The notes: generated by a model from the letters alone, not told the origin. Positions 37,836 to 49,079 are shown, counted from the first letter of the stretch. The stretch is DNA of 64,000 nucleotides from Pandoraea fibrosis (GCF_000807775.2 NZ_CP047385.1:1984001-2048000); one strand, 5' to 3'. Numbers and translations are program-made.

Positions 37836-39144
37836 CCGCCTCGGCCAGCGAGCCAATGCGCGTGACGAGTAACTGGTCGATCTTGTAGTTATCGATGTCG
37901 ACCACTTCGAATTTGTAGCCTGCGGCCTCGGTCGCTTCCGATTTTTTCGGAATGCGCTTGAGCTGATAAATCATGAATCCCGCGATGGTTTCAAACTCGC
38001 CTTCGCCGGGAAGTTCGTCGATATCGAGCGCCTTTTTGACGTCTTCGACCGACGTCACACCGTCGACGAGCCACGAATGATCGTCGCGCTGCACGATCTG
38101 ATCTTCGTCGGCGGGGTGAATGACGTCGCCCATCAGTGCGCCTACGATGTCGTTGAGCGTTACCACGCCAACGACCAGGCCGTACTCGTTGATGATGACG
38201 GCAAAGCCTTCGCGAGTTTCCTTGAAGCGGGCCAGCGCTTCGGACAAATTCAGCGTGTCGGGGATGACCAGCAGCTTCTTGGCGTAGAGACGGTCCAGAT
38301 TGCGAATCACGCTCGACAGATCTTCGCTGGCAATGCGTTGGAGCAGATCCTTCGAGTCGACATAGCCGAGTACGTTGTCGATCTCGTCGCGGCACACGAG
38401 ATATTTCGAGTGCGGGCTTTCAATCATCTTCTGGCGAATGCTGCGCTCCTCTTCGGCGATGGTGAAGTACACGACGTCGTCGCGAAACGTCATGACCGAG
38501 CCGACCGTGCGCGACTCCAGCTCGAACACGTTTTCGATCAGATGGAGTTCCTGCTTGCGGACCACACCCGCCTGTGCCCCTGCGCCGACCATCGCCGCGA
38601 TGTCTTCCGACGTAATGTTCTCGATGGCATGCGTGGGCAGCTTGAATACGCGCAGGAACATGTTTGCCACGCCGTTGAACAGGTAGACGAGCGGGCGCAG
38701 GATCTTCAGGCACAACAGCATCGGATCGATGATCGCTGTGGCAACGCGCTCGGGATTGACCATCGCGAGACGCTTGGGGATCAGATCGGCGAACTGAATG
38801 AAGGCAATCGTGATGAACAGGAACGAGCCGATGCCGGAGAGCCGCAGGGCGAGCGCCTGATCGGTAAAGGTCGAGAGCCAGCCGAACAGATAGCTGGTCA
38901 GGAAGCTCTCGCCGAGCACCCCGCCAAGCACGGCGACCGCGTTGACGCCGATCTGGACGACGGTGAAGAAATTGCCGGGCTGCTCCTTGAGCGCGAGCAC
39001 CTTGACGGCCTGCAGATCGCCCTTTTCCATGAGCACCTGCAACTTGGTGCGTTTGGCGGCTGTGAGTGAGATTTCGGCGGCGGAGAAGAACGCGCTCACC
39101 AGAACCAGCAACAAGATACTAAAAAGAAAACCGTAACCACTCAT
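37807..39144 (-). CDS. HlyC/CorC-family CBS-domain membrane protein (YtfL type)
   Basis: 445 residues from ATG 39144 (MSGYGFLFSILLLVLVSAFFSAAEISL); a longer frame upstream lacks support. It has a DUF21/CNNM-like transmembrane part (four segments in about residues 5-160, with FSAAEISLTAAKRTKL typical of the family), then a CBS pair (about residues 205-330, MTFRDDVVYF; EGFAVIINEYGLVVGVVTLNDIVGALMG), then a C-terminal CorC_HlyC domain (VDGVTSVEDVKKALDI). E. coli YtfL and YoaE have the same order. Relatives are implicated in magnesium/cobalt or polyamine handling and membrane protection; the older name hemolysin is probably wrong for function. Confidence 0.9.
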   Translation of the reverse strand: MSGYGFLFSILLLVLVSAFFSAAEISLTAAKRTKLQVLMEKGDLQAVKVLALKEQPGNFFTVVQIGVNAVAVLGGVLGESFLTSYLFGWLSTFTDQALALRLSGIGSFLFITIAFIQFADLIPKRLAMVNPERVATAIIDPMLLCLKILRPLVYLFNGVANMFLRVFKLPTHAIENITSEDIAAMVGAGAQAGVVRKQELHLIENVFELESRTVGSVMTFRDDVVYFTIAEEERSIRQKMIESPHSKYLVCRDEIDNVLGYVDSKDLLQRIASEDLSSVIRNLDRLYAKKLLVIPDTLNLSEALARFKETREGFAVIINEYGLVVGVVTLNDIVGALMGDVIHPADEDQIVQRDDHSWLVDGVTSVEDVKKALDIDELPGEGEFETIAGFMIYQLKRIPKKSEATEAAGYKFEVVDIDNYKIDQLLVTRIGSLAEAASAASNPES

Positions 39145-39613
39145 ATTGTTATCCCTGTAAGTGCGAGAGCGGGTACATTGCCGCGACGCAGGCCGGACCC
39201 GTTCGCACGGGGAGAATCCGGTAGCAGGGAAACATTTCAAAACAAGGCCGGTGGGCCGTCATTTTGAGATGCCTTCGGGCTGGAGCGCGGGAAACGCGTC
39301 CCCGTACGGTGTCGATGGCGAGCGAACTGTGCCGTGAGCACCGTCTGGCGGGGGCCGCGTTGGCCGCGTCGGCTGTACCGCTGCCCGATAGCATGCCATA
39401 AGTTCAGGGCAGGCTGGCAGCGGTGCCCGCTGAACCCACCGCGAAGTCTGCGCCGCTGTCTACCTCCGGGCGGTGCCGCGCCCGAGCCACGAGACCCCGT
39501 GTACAGAATCGACAATGGGCGTTCGCCCCTTCGTGCATCGTGAAAGCCGCTTCGACGCAGTGTCGACGCCGTGGCGACGGGCCACGATTCTCTTTCCTGA
39601 GGAAGGTACGACG
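39145..39613. other. Non-coding gap before the orphan gene
   Basis: About 0.47 kb without a supported gene; open frames here are high-GC shadows without ribosome sites. A small hairpin GGGCG/CGCCC with loop TT (39517-39528) and a ribosome site (GAGGAAGG) ahead of ATG 39614 are the only structures I recognise. I see no clear promoter. Confidence 0.4.
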
Positions 39614-40711
39614 ATGAACGGCATACAGGCATCTCACTATTCGCCCGGCATGGGCACCATGGCGGCAACGGTACCGATCGCACTCGATCATGCGGTAGGT
39701 CAGGCCAATGCCGACAATCTCCCATTGGTGGGCCTTGCGAACATCCGCGCCAGCGCTGTCGCGCATCCCTGGTCGGTCAGCGATTCGCATGCCGCGCCGG
39801 TGCCGCAACGCATGGGCAAGGCATTCGGCAGTGATTTCCTGGGCGTGTCCGTGGACGACACCTCGCCGGGCGCTTCCTTCGACGCATTCCTGTCGGTGCC
39901 GGCCGACGTGGACAGCGTCGATGTGTTGCCTACGCCGCTGGCCGTTCCGACGAGTGGTGTCCCGCGTGGGGCCGCGCCTGTGCTGAGTGCATCGGCCATG
40001 GAGACCCTCTATCTCTGCGCCAGTGCGCAGAGCCTCAACCCACGCATCACGTCGCTGGACAGTCGAAATCATCCGGTCTGTATGCCCGAGGATCGCAGCG
40101 AGCGCGCGCAGATTTGTCGGGATATCGTGCGTGGTTCGTTACTCGGCACTGGCGGGCGCAATGGCACGGTGGCGTTCGAAACCAGCCGTGACGATGTGAC
40201 GGCGATCGTTGCGGATACCGCTCGACGTTGGACGGGCCATCCGGCGCTGGCGGGCAAGAAGGAGTGGTCGAGAGCCTGCGACGAACTGGAGTCGCCCGGA
40301 AAATTCATCGAGAAGGTGTGCGATCGGTTGCAGCAGGGCTCGCGCGTGCTGCCAACGCGGGCGAGTACCGAATGGATGCTTCGCGTGGGATGTGCCAATG
40401 GCATGCCGATGCATCAGGCGATGGTGCGATCCGATCTGCCATCCTCGGTCGGACTGGGCACGGACGAGTGGGTCAAGCTCACGCTCGGGATCGAGCAACT
40501 CGGTGAGCGTCACTGGGAGATGCGCCACGCGCAGGTGCTCGACGCCGCAGCGCTGCCGGCATCCAACACGCGGTCCTTCACGGCACTGGCGACGTTGATG
40601 TCCTCGAAGCCGCCGCACATCGCAACGCAGCGGCTGCGCAACCAGCTCACCATGCGTGGCCTGCCGACGGCGCCGGCTGACGCCACCACCGACGCGTCGG
40701 CGCAACGCTAA
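39614..40711 (+). CDS. Protein of unknown function
   Basis: 365 residues from ATG 39614 (MNGIQASHYSPGMGTMAATV), with GAGGAAGG at proper distance, so it is probably real. I do not recognise the family. The first 130 residues are rich in Ala, Ser, Pro and Val without a Sec signal or membrane segment. From about residue 145 it looks like a compact, mainly helical domain with several cysteines (RAQICRDIVRGSL, RACDELESPGKFIEKVCDRLQQ, LRVGCANGMPMHQAMV). Disordered N-terminus plus helical body recalls secreted type III effectors, but no secretion genes are nearby and this is only a guess. It is monocistronic, between a CBS protein and thiC. A lineage-specific gene seems likely. Confidence 0.7.
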   Translation: MNGIQASHYSPGMGTMAATVPIALDHAVGQANADNLPLVGLANIRASAVAHPWSVSDSHAAPVPQRMGKAFGSDFLGVSVDDTSPGASFDAFLSVPADVDSVDVLPTPLAVPTSGVPRGAAPVLSASAMETLYLCASAQSLNPRITSLDSRNHPVCMPEDRSERAQICRDIVRGSLLGTGGRNGTVAFETSRDDVTAIVADTARRWTGHPALAGKKEWSRACDELESPGKFIEKVCDRLQQGSRVLPTRASTEWMLRVGCANGMPMHQAMVRSDLPSSVGLGTDEWVKLTLGIEQLGERHWEMRHAQVLDAAALPASNTRSFTALATLMSSKPPHIATQRLRNQLTMRGLPTAPADATTDASAQR

Positions 40712-40760
40712 ACGCATCCGATCCGGCGAACGAGGAATCGCCGGCCGTCATCCATGAAAA

Positions 40761-40788
40761 AACGCGCCCGGTATGACCCGGGCGCGTT
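40761..40788 (-). terminator. Rho-independent terminator of thiC
   Basis: Perfect 11-bp stem (AACGCGCCCGG, 40761-40771; CCGGGCGCGTT, 40778-40788) with a 6-base loop. On the minus strand the stem ends in GCGTT followed by TTTT, giving a six-T run, the classic form. It lies 67 bases after the thiC stop. Confidence 0.85.
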
Positions 40789-40854
40789 GGCATTTCACTG
40801 GCGCGAACGGCCTGCGCGCGGCGCGAACGACACGCCGCACGCTGTGGTGTCGCG

Positions 40855-42855
<2,001 letters not shown>

Positions 42856-42857
42856 CT

Positions 42858-42945
42858 ACGCTCCCTGCGCTGGCATTATCCAGATCAGGTTCTAAGGGTA
42901 TTTCTCACCCACAACTCACGTTGCAGGACCCCTGCGCTAGCTTTG
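42858..42945 (-). ncRNA. TPP riboswitch (THI element) in the thiC leader
   Basis: Read on the minus strand the leader contains the THI-box core: GCGCAGGGGTCCTGC, then GGTGAGAAATACCC, then the near-invariant CCTGATCTGGATAATGCCAG followed by CGCAGGGAG, which closes the outer helix. This is the known thiamine pyrophosphate aptamer. About 86 bases separate it from the thiC start, room for an expression platform that hides the ribosome site AGGAG when TPP binds. Confidence 0.95.
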
Positions 42946-43067
42946 CGGCAACGATACACCGACATGCCCGGCAAACACAAGCACGACGTGTCCCGAAAAA
43001 CGTGAACGGATGATGGTGCAATGCGGCATGCAGAGTGCCGATACCCACTTCGCTGGCGGGGCTGGCG

Positions 43068-44627
43068 TCACTTGGCGGCGTGGACTTTGTCATCGTCGTC
43101 GAAGGCGCGAGCGAGCCGCTGGGCAACGTCATCGGCCAACGTTTCGGGCACGTTGGTAAAGCTCATCACGAGTGCCGGTGGCAATGGGCGGGTGACGCTG
43201 AAGAAGGACAGCGCCCCCGGCGCAATGCCATGTCCGAACGCCGTGCGGCACAACGCGCGATCGTTGCGATGTGTCTCCAGCCAGCCGAGCAAATGCATGC
43301 CGCCGGCTTGTTGTGCGAGTTCGATGCGTCCCGGCAGGTGTTGACGCAGCGCCTGCGCGAGCGCCGCGCGGCGCTCGCCATAGAGCTGGCGCATGCGTTT
43401 GATGTGGCGGCTGAAGTGTCCCTGGGTAATGAAATCGGTGACAGTCGCCTGTTCGATCCATCCCTGAGTAGGGGAGGCCAGCGACGCGTTGGCGACGAAC
43501 GCATCGCACAGCGAGGGCGGCACCACCAGATAGCCGAGGCGCAAACCGGGAAACAGCACCTTGCTGAACGATCCGGCGTAGAGCACACGCTCCCCGCCAT
43601 CCAGACTCTTGAGCGCGGGCAACGGCGCGCCGGTGTAGCGGAATTCGCTGTCGTAGTCGTCTTCGACGATCCAGGCGCCATGCGCCTGCGCCCACGCCAG
43701 CAGGGCCAGACGGCGCTCAAGCGGCAGCGTGACGGATAGCGGCGACTGGTGCGACGGGGTGACGACCGCGAGCCGTGCGTCGGGAGCGGTCCGCTCGCCG
43801 GCCGCGACGTCGAGTCCCTCCTGATCGACAGGCACCGCCACTAACGTGGCGCCGGTCATCCGAAGTCCCGCCTGTGCGCGGAAATAGCCCGGATCCTCGC
43901 ACCATATGGCATCGCCCGGGCGCAGCAGCACACGGGCGATCAAGGCTAGCGCGCCCTGATAACCCGCCGTGACGATGATCTGGCCGGGTTCGCAGTGAAT
44001 GCCGCGTGCAATCGCGAGATAACCGGCAATGGCTTCGCGCAGCGGCGCCCAGCCAATGGCGCTCTGATAATGCAGTCCCTCGGGGGAAAGATGCCGCGCG
44101 TGACGTGCCGCGAGGCGTGCCCACAGCTTGCGCGGGAATTCATCGAGGGCGGGCATGCCGTTTTGCAAGGGAAACGGCATGCCGAAAGCATTCAACGGGA
44201 TGCTGTTGGGGTTTTCGGGCACATCGCGCACGGACGTCGGTGGGCGATTGAACGTATCAGACGTTTCGCTTGGCGAGGCGCGGCTCGATCGGGTGGTGTC
44301 GACACGCGGGGGCATCGCTTTCGCGGCGGCCTCGAGCCGTGTGCCCTCCAACTGAGGGTTGACGCGACTCCCGGCGGCACCACGCCCGATCACGAAGCCT
44401 TCCGCGACGAGCCGTTCGTAAGCCGCTTCGACCGTGCCGCGCGCCACGCCGAGTTCGCTCGCGAGCGCGCGCGTCGATGGCAATCGGCTCGACGGCGCGA
44501 GCTTGCCCGAGAGAATGCCCTCGCGAATGCGCTCGTACAACGCCCGGTAGGTCGGCATGCCCGTAGTTTGCATGGCGTCGGCCAGATGCAGAGCGGCGAG
44601 TGCGGGACGGCTGGATGTTTCGGACAT
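43068..44627 (-). CDS. MocR/GabR-type regulator (GntR HTH fused to PLP aminotransferase domain)
   Basis: 519 residues from ATG 44627. An N-terminal GntR winged HTH (YRALYERIREGILSGKLAPS; LPSTRALASELGVARGTVEA) is joined by a linker of about 70 residues to a fold-type I aminotransferase domain with IIVTAGYQGALALIARVL, IVEDDYDSEFRY and the PLP-lysine segment YAGSFSKVLFPGLRLGYLV. Such proteins use PLP-bound effectors to control vitamin B6, GABA or taurine genes. It is divergent from the AhpD-like gene with a 238-base gap holding an 8-bp inverted repeat. Which ligand it senses is unknown. Confidence 0.9.
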   Translation of the reverse strand: MSETSSRPALAALHLADAMQTTGMPTYRALYERIREGILSGKLAPSSRLPSTRALASELGVARGTVEAAYERLVAEGFVIGRGAAGSRVNPQLEGTRLEAAAKAMPPRVDTTRSSRASPSETSDTFNRPPTSVRDVPENPNSIPLNAFGMPFPLQNGMPALDEFPRKLWARLAARHARHLSPEGLHYQSAIGWAPLREAIAGYLAIARGIHCEPGQIIVTAGYQGALALIARVLLRPGDAIWCEDPGYFRAQAGLRMTGATLVAVPVDQEGLDVAAGERTAPDARLAVVTPSHQSPLSVTLPLERRLALLAWAQAHGAWIVEDDYDSEFRYTGAPLPALKSLDGGERVLYAGSFSKVLFPGLRLGYLVVPPSLCDAFVANASLASPTQGWIEQATVTDFITQGHFSRHIKRMRQLYGERRAALAQALRQHLPGRIELAQQAGGMHLLGWLETHRNDRALCRTAFGHGIAPGALSFFSVTRPLPPALVMSFTNVPETLADDVAQRLARAFDDDDKVHAAK

Positions 44628-44730
44628 GGCGTGATGTCTCGCGTGACTTGATGGGGAAGTCATCCGGCACCGCCCTCCCTGGTGGCCGGCTCGACTGACT
44701 TTGGCCTAGCGATTCTATTCGGTTTTGGCT

Positions 44731-44767
44731 CTTCTGAATGGGACAAGGGGTGCGTATCGTTCAGAAG
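44731..44767. promoter_or_regulatory. Inverted repeat in the MocR / AhpD-like divergent promoter
   Basis: Perfect 8-bp arms CTTCTGAA (44731-44738) and TTCAGAAG (44760-44767), centre to centre 29 bases, 21-base spacer. It lies midway between the two divergent start codons, a plausible binding site for the MocR dimer. Confidence 0.4.
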
Positions 44768-44865
44768 GTGTCTGGGGTGTGGATGCATCGTCTGCCATGG
44801 GATGTGTGATGGCGGCATACCCCGGCTATCTCGGCATTTTTCTGACCTGAAGGGAGATTCGACTC

Positions 44866-45321
44866 ATGCAACGCCTGAACTTCATCAAAGCTTCCTCGCG
44901 CCCCTACGAACATCTCGGCACGCTGAGCCGTTACTTCCACGACTGCGGCTTGCCGGACGGGCTGGTGGAACTGGTCTGGCTGCGTGCGTCGCAACTCAAC
45001 GGCTGCGCGTTCTGCATCGACATGCATGTGACCGACGGGCTGAAAGTGGGGATCGATTCGCGTCGTTTGCATCTGCTCGCCGCCTGGCGCGAGACTGAGC
45101 TGTATTCGCCGGCCGAGCGTGCAGCGCTGGCCTGGACGGAGGCGGTCACCAACGTACAGGATGGCCATGTGCCCGACGCCGTTTTCGACGCGCTGCGGGC
45201 GCACTACGACGACAAGCAGATCACCGATCTGACGTTTGCGATCGCAACGATCAACGCGTGGAACCGGGTGGCGATCTCGTTCCGCTCGTCGCTGCCGAAA
45301 ACACCGCAAGGCGTGCGCTAA
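44866..45321 (+). CDS. AhpD-like carboxymuconolactone decarboxylase family protein
   Basis: 151 residues. The CMD/AhpD core is LVELVWLRASQLNGCAFCIDMH, with the redox CxxC pair (CAFC) and the following histidine that in AhpD proteins reduces peroxides or partner disulfides. The C-terminal half (YSPAERAALAWTEAVT; ITDLTFAIATINAWNRVAISF) is the usual helical extension of the alkylhydroperoxidase-like branch. No AhpC is adjacent. It is divergent from the MocR regulator, which may control it. The start at 44866 is preceded by AGGGAG. Confidence 0.87.
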   Translation: MQRLNFIKASSRPYEHLGTLSRYFHDCGLPDGLVELVWLRASQLNGCAFCIDMHVTDGLKVGIDSRRLHLLAAWRETELYSPAERAALAWTEAVTNVQDGHVPDAVFDALRAHYDDKQITDLTFAIATINAWNRVAISFRSSLPKTPQGVR

Positions 45322-45399
45322 CCGTGCGCTAGCCATCCGCGAATGCCCGTCATCCGCTACGGCCCGATCGAACGCGAAGCCCACCGGCTGAGGCCGATT

Positions 45400-47064
45400 T
45401 CACTGCGCCAGACGGACTTCGCGTTGAAACTCTCGCGGCATCAGCCGCAGCGCGTCGCGGAAGAACCGCCGGTCGGGCGGCGGCAGCATCGGCAACACGC
45501 GGCCCAGCGACTGGGCGGCGTGTAACGCCTGCGGCGAATCGCCATCCTGATGCAGCGCAAACCACAACATTTCGAACCATAGGTTGGCGAGTTGCAATGG
45601 CTCGAAGCGAACGCGTCCCTCTTCATGATCGGCCAGCGTCGTGGCCACCACTTCCGTCCATTGCGTGAAGCCCTTGGCGCGCGAGAAGGGGGCGCCGAAC
45701 GGCTGTACCGCATCGAGAAAGGCGTCGACAGCGAGCGGCGTACTCGCACGCAACGTCGCCAGATCGGGGTCGCGCCGCACCGGCACGCCGCCTCGCGCGA
45801 TGCGTAGCAGGAAGACCGTATTCCAGACCGAGTTGCCGCCAACACCGAACCGGTCGCAGATCCACTCCGACAGACCGATCCAGCGCAGTGCCTGACGTTG
45901 CACGTCGGCTGCGGCAAGACGTCGGCCGACGTCGATGAGCGCCCCCTGCCAGAACAACCACAGCGACAGCCCGATGTTGGCCGCCACGTGTTGTGCCAGC
46001 TCGATGGAGTCGGCTTCGAACGCCGCCTGCAAGGCATCGGAGAAGGCCGTCAGGGCATTGGCCGCCGATTGCGCGCGCGCAGGCATCGGGCCGGGGCGCG
46101 CCGCGTGCGACTTATAGAGCAATGCCTGCAAGTTCCGGCTTTCGAAGCGGATGCGCGGGTTGTAGACGAGGCAGGGGGCGAGCGATGCGTCGTCGCCGAT
46201 GCGTTGCAGGTGGGCAAACGCACCCGCCTCGTCGCGCAAGGCATACGCCTGCCATGCCTGCACGATCCAATGCATGGCCCGTAGCGTGGGCGAGCCGGGC
46301 GGATTCGCACCGAAGGTCGCAGCGAGCGTTGCGAGCGTTTGTTTCGTGCGTGCGGCATCGCCCATGCGGCGCCACACGATCGTCTCGGCAAGCAGCGCAA
46401 TGCCGCGTTGCACGTCGTCGACGGCACAAACTTGTGCCGCATGGAACGACGGGATCGCGCCGGTGCGCTGACGTCGCCCTTCGCCTGGCGTGGGGGCTTG
46501 CGGCGGCGCGAAGAACACACCGTCCTGCATATCGCGTTTGCCGAGCGTGAGGTGATGCCAAAACGCAATGTCCTGCATCACGTAGTCGAGCGCGGGCGAT
46601 TGGGTATCCCCGGCGGAGTCTTGCGGCAGTCCCAGAAATGCGGCGATGGCGCGACGCGGATCGTCGGGCGTCGTGTCGCCGATCGTCACCACGATGCGCG
46701 ACATCTCCTGCCGGGCGAGCCAGAACGGCCCCTTGCCCCGGCCGCGCGTCGGCAGCAGCCGCACATCGGCGTGTTTGTCGTCGCCCCAACCGACGGCAAT
46801 GCCCCAGCGGGCGAAGTCGGAAAACGCGCGACTGATCAGCATGCGCAAATCGCCTGCGACGCCCGATTGCCCGAAACGGATTTTCAGCGACGCCAGCGAG
46901 ACGGGCGAAGCCTCGTAGTGGGCTGCGTAATAGACCCGCATCAGGAGCCACAGGCTCTGATATCGCACCGGTTGCGCATCGATTTTCTGCGGGGCGTCGA
47001 GCCGCACGACGAGCACAGGCGCATCGGAGGCGGGCGTGAGGTTTGGAGCAGGTGTGTCGGGCAT
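45400..47064 (-). CDS. Large protein of unknown function, divergent from the beta-lactamase
   Basis: 554 residues from ATG 47064 (MPDTPAPNLTPASDAP); ATG 47115 is an alternative and neither has a clear ribosome site. I do not recognise the family. Residues about 35-115 (YQSLWLLMRVYYAAHYEASP, then GDLRMLISRAFSDFARWGI) could be a winged-helix-like region. Residues about 200-540 are almost entirely helical text with repeating aromatic/Leu patterns (IVQAWQAYALRDEAGAFAHL; LAQHVAANIGLSLWLFWQGA), reminiscent of TPR-like solenoids. There is no signal peptide or membrane segment. A regulator with helical sensor part would fit, but this is speculation. It ends 78 bases from the convergent AhpD-like gene and is divergent from the OXA-type gene. 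Confidence 0.75.
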   Translation of the reverse strand: MPDTPAPNLTPASDAPVLVVRLDAPQKIDAQPVRYQSLWLLMRVYYAAHYEASPVSLASLKIRFGQSGVAGDLRMLISRAFSDFARWGIAVGWGDDKHADVRLLPTRGRGKGPFWLARQEMSRIVVTIGDTTPDDPRRAIAAFLGLPQDSAGDTQSPALDYVMQDIAFWHHLTLGKRDMQDGVFFAPPQAPTPGEGRRQRTGAIPSFHAAQVCAVDDVQRGIALLAETIVWRRMGDAARTKQTLATLAATFGANPPGSPTLRAMHWIVQAWQAYALRDEAGAFAHLQRIGDDASLAPCLVYNPRIRFESRNLQALLYKSHAARPGPMPARAQSAANALTAFSDALQAAFEADSIELAQHVAANIGLSLWLFWQGALIDVGRRLAAADVQRQALRWIGLSEWICDRFGVGGNSVWNTVFLLRIARGGVPVRRDPDLATLRASTPLAVDAFLDAVQPFGAPFSRAKGFTQWTEVVATTLADHEEGRVRFEPLQLANLWFEMLWFALHQDGDSPQALHAAQSLGRVLPMLPPPDRRFFRDALRLMPREFQREVRLAQ

Positions 47065-47298
47065 GGCGTCGAGGGGTATCGAGTCGCACCGGGCGGCGGA
47101 CGGAGTCCACCGCATTGATGAAAGCGTCTGACGGGGCGCACCGATGATACGGCGGTTACGTCGGTTACGGTAGCTTTGCTTTGCGCCTGCCGGAACGCGC
47201 ACTATCCTGCAAGCGCTTCCGGATAGCCGGCGCCGGGCCCGCGCCACTGCCAACGTTCCCGCCATCTCCATGGCATCCCATGAAATAAGGACAACGAA

Positions 47299-48150
47299 AT
47301 GAAAAAGAGAATCTCTCGCTGGCGGCGCTGTGTCTTCGGATGGCGGGTGGCGCTCGCGGTCGTCTCTCCCGTCGTGTTTGCCATCCCGGCGCCTGCGGCG
47401 CAAGCCGCGGAGGCGACAACGGTTCGCATGACGGAGCGTGCCGATTGGGGCAAGCTATTCGACGCGGAAGGGGTCAAGGGAACGATCGTGGTGCTCGACG
47501 GGCGCACGCAGACGTATCAGGCGTTCGATACGGCGCGCGCCGAGCGACGGATGTCGCCCGCGTCGACCTACAAGATCTTCAACAGCCTGCTCGCCCTGGA
47601 GTCGGGAGCCCTGGACAACGAGCGCGAGATTATCCCTTGGGACGGCAAGCCGCGTCGGGGGAAGTACTGGAACGCTGCGATGGACTTGCGCACGGCGTTT
47701 CGCGTGTCGTGTCTGCCGTGCTATCAGGTGGTCTCGCACAAGATTCCCCGTCAGTTCGCGCAGGGCAAGCTCAATGAGGTCGGCTACGGGAACCACACCA
47801 TCGGTCGTGCCGCAGACGCCTATTGGGTCGACGACAGCTTGCAGATTTCGGCGCGCGAACAGGTTGATTTCCTGCAACGTCTTGCGCGAGGCACGCTGCC
47901 GTTCTCGGCGCGCTCGCAAGACATCGTGCGCCAGATTTCCATTGTCGAAGCCAATCCCGACTATGTGCTGCACGGCAAGACAGGCTGGTTCGTCGACAAG
48001 AAGCCGGACATTGGCTGGTGGGTGGGCTGGATCGAGCGCGACGGCAATATCACCACGGTGGCGTTGAACATCGATCTGAAGGGCGACGCCGATGCGCCGA
48101 AACGGGCGCGCATCGTGCGTGCGGTGTTGAAGAACCTGCAGTTGATCTGA
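47299..48150 (+). CDS. blaOXA: Class D beta-lactamase, OXA-62-like
   Basis: 283 residues with a signal peptide (cleavage near AQAAEA, about residue 37). Class D motifs: the nucleophile Ser89 and carboxylatable Lys92 in PASTYKIF; S-x-V position as Ser137-Cys-Leu (Leu in place of the usual Val); YGN at 163-165 (GYGNHTIG); active-site Trp about 176 in AYWVDDSL; KTG at 227-229 (HGKTGW). WDG (114-116) is the conserved OXA loop. AAGGA sits ahead of ATG 47299. Pandoraea species carry chromosomal OXA-62-type carbapenem-hydrolysing enzymes; assignment here rests on recall of the family. Nothing around suggests a mobile element. Confidence 0.92.
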   Translation: MKKRISRWRRCVFGWRVALAVVSPVVFAIPAPAAQAAEATTVRMTERADWGKLFDAEGVKGTIVVLDGRTQTYQAFDTARAERRMSPASTYKIFNSLLALESGALDNEREIIPWDGKPRRGKYWNAAMDLRTAFRVSCLPCYQVVSHKIPRQFAQGKLNEVGYGNHTIGRAADAYWVDDSLQISAREQVDFLQRLARGTLPFSARSQDIVRQISIVEANPDYVLHGKTGWFVDKKPDIGWWVGWIERDGNITTVALNIDLKGDADAPKRARIVRAVLKNLQLI

Positions 48151-48237
48151 GTGCAGGCGTGCGCCTGAGCGAGTCGCGATCATCGCGCGGTGCGCGCGCC
48201 AACCGGCGCCGCTTCCGCGCGATAAGGGAGTGCCCCG

Positions 48238-48870
48238 TTACAACGCGCGCCCGTTTTTGAGCGCCGCAGCGATTTCCGCGACGTGACGGCCTTGCGTCTT
48301 CGCGATCTTCAATTCGTTCTCGCTGGGTTGTCGCGAACCGTCGCCTGCGGCGAGCGTGGTCGCGCCGTATGGGGTGCCGCCGGTAATTTCGCCCATGTTG
48401 GTGAGGCCCGGCTCGGTGTATGGCACACCGACAATGATCATGCCGTGGTGCAGCAGCGTGGTGTGAAAGCTCGTGATCGTCGTTTCCTGACCGCCGTGTT
48501 GCGTTGCCGTGCTGGCGAACACGCTGCCGACCTTGCCCACGAGTTGCCCCTTGGCCCAAAGGCCGCCGGTCTGGTCGAGGAAGTTGCGCATCTGTGCGGT
48601 CATGTTGCCGAAGCGGGTCGGGGTGCCGAAGATGATCGCGTCGTAATCGGCCAGCTGATCGACGCGGGCAACGGGCACGCTCGCGAACGCCGCACGCGCG
48701 GCCTTCGCACCGCTCTTCTCGAGGACTTCGTCGGGCACCAGCTCGGGGACTTGCATCACGGTGACATCGGCGCCGGCAACGCTGCGTGCGCCGTCGGCGA
48801 CGGCTTCGGCCATCTTGTAGATGTGCCCGTACATGCTATAGAACACCACCAGGATCTTGGCGTTGGCCAT
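48238..48870 (-). CDS. wrbA: NAD(P)H:quinone oxidoreductase, WrbA
   Basis: 210 residues from ATG 48870 with a clear AAAGGAG site. Flavodoxin-like fold: FMN phosphate loop [47 protein letters not shown] (the isoalloxazine and dimer region) and [19 protein letters not shown], a WrbA signature. The enzyme reduces quinones by two electrons and protects against oxidative stress. Length 198-210 is normal. It is convergent with the beta-lactamase gene and appears monocistronic. Confidence 0.95.
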   Translation of the reverse strand: MANAKILVVFYSMYGHIYKMAEAVADGARSVAGADVTVMQVPELVPDEVLEKSGAKAARAAFASVPVARVDQLADYDAIIFGTPTRFGNMTAQMRNFLDQTGGLWAKGQLVGKVGSVFASTATQHGGQETTITSFHTTLLHHGMIIVGVPYTEPGLTNMGEITGGTPYGATTLAAGDGSRQPSENELKIAKTQGRHVAEIAAALKNGRAL

Positions 48871-49079
48871 GGGATTCTCCTTTGGGGTCGAGAGACGCTG
48901 GCGCCGCGGGCGGGTCGCCACGCGAGGCGAGCCGTTCCATCATAGTCGACGCCCGTGACGATACGTCGAATCTGTCGAACGCCAGGCGCAAGACGAGACG
49001 ATTTGCCGCAATGAGCGAGTCGAGGTGTTTTGTCGGAAATGGCCGCGTGCCAAGGCGGCACGCCATAGCCGCGCGCCGC

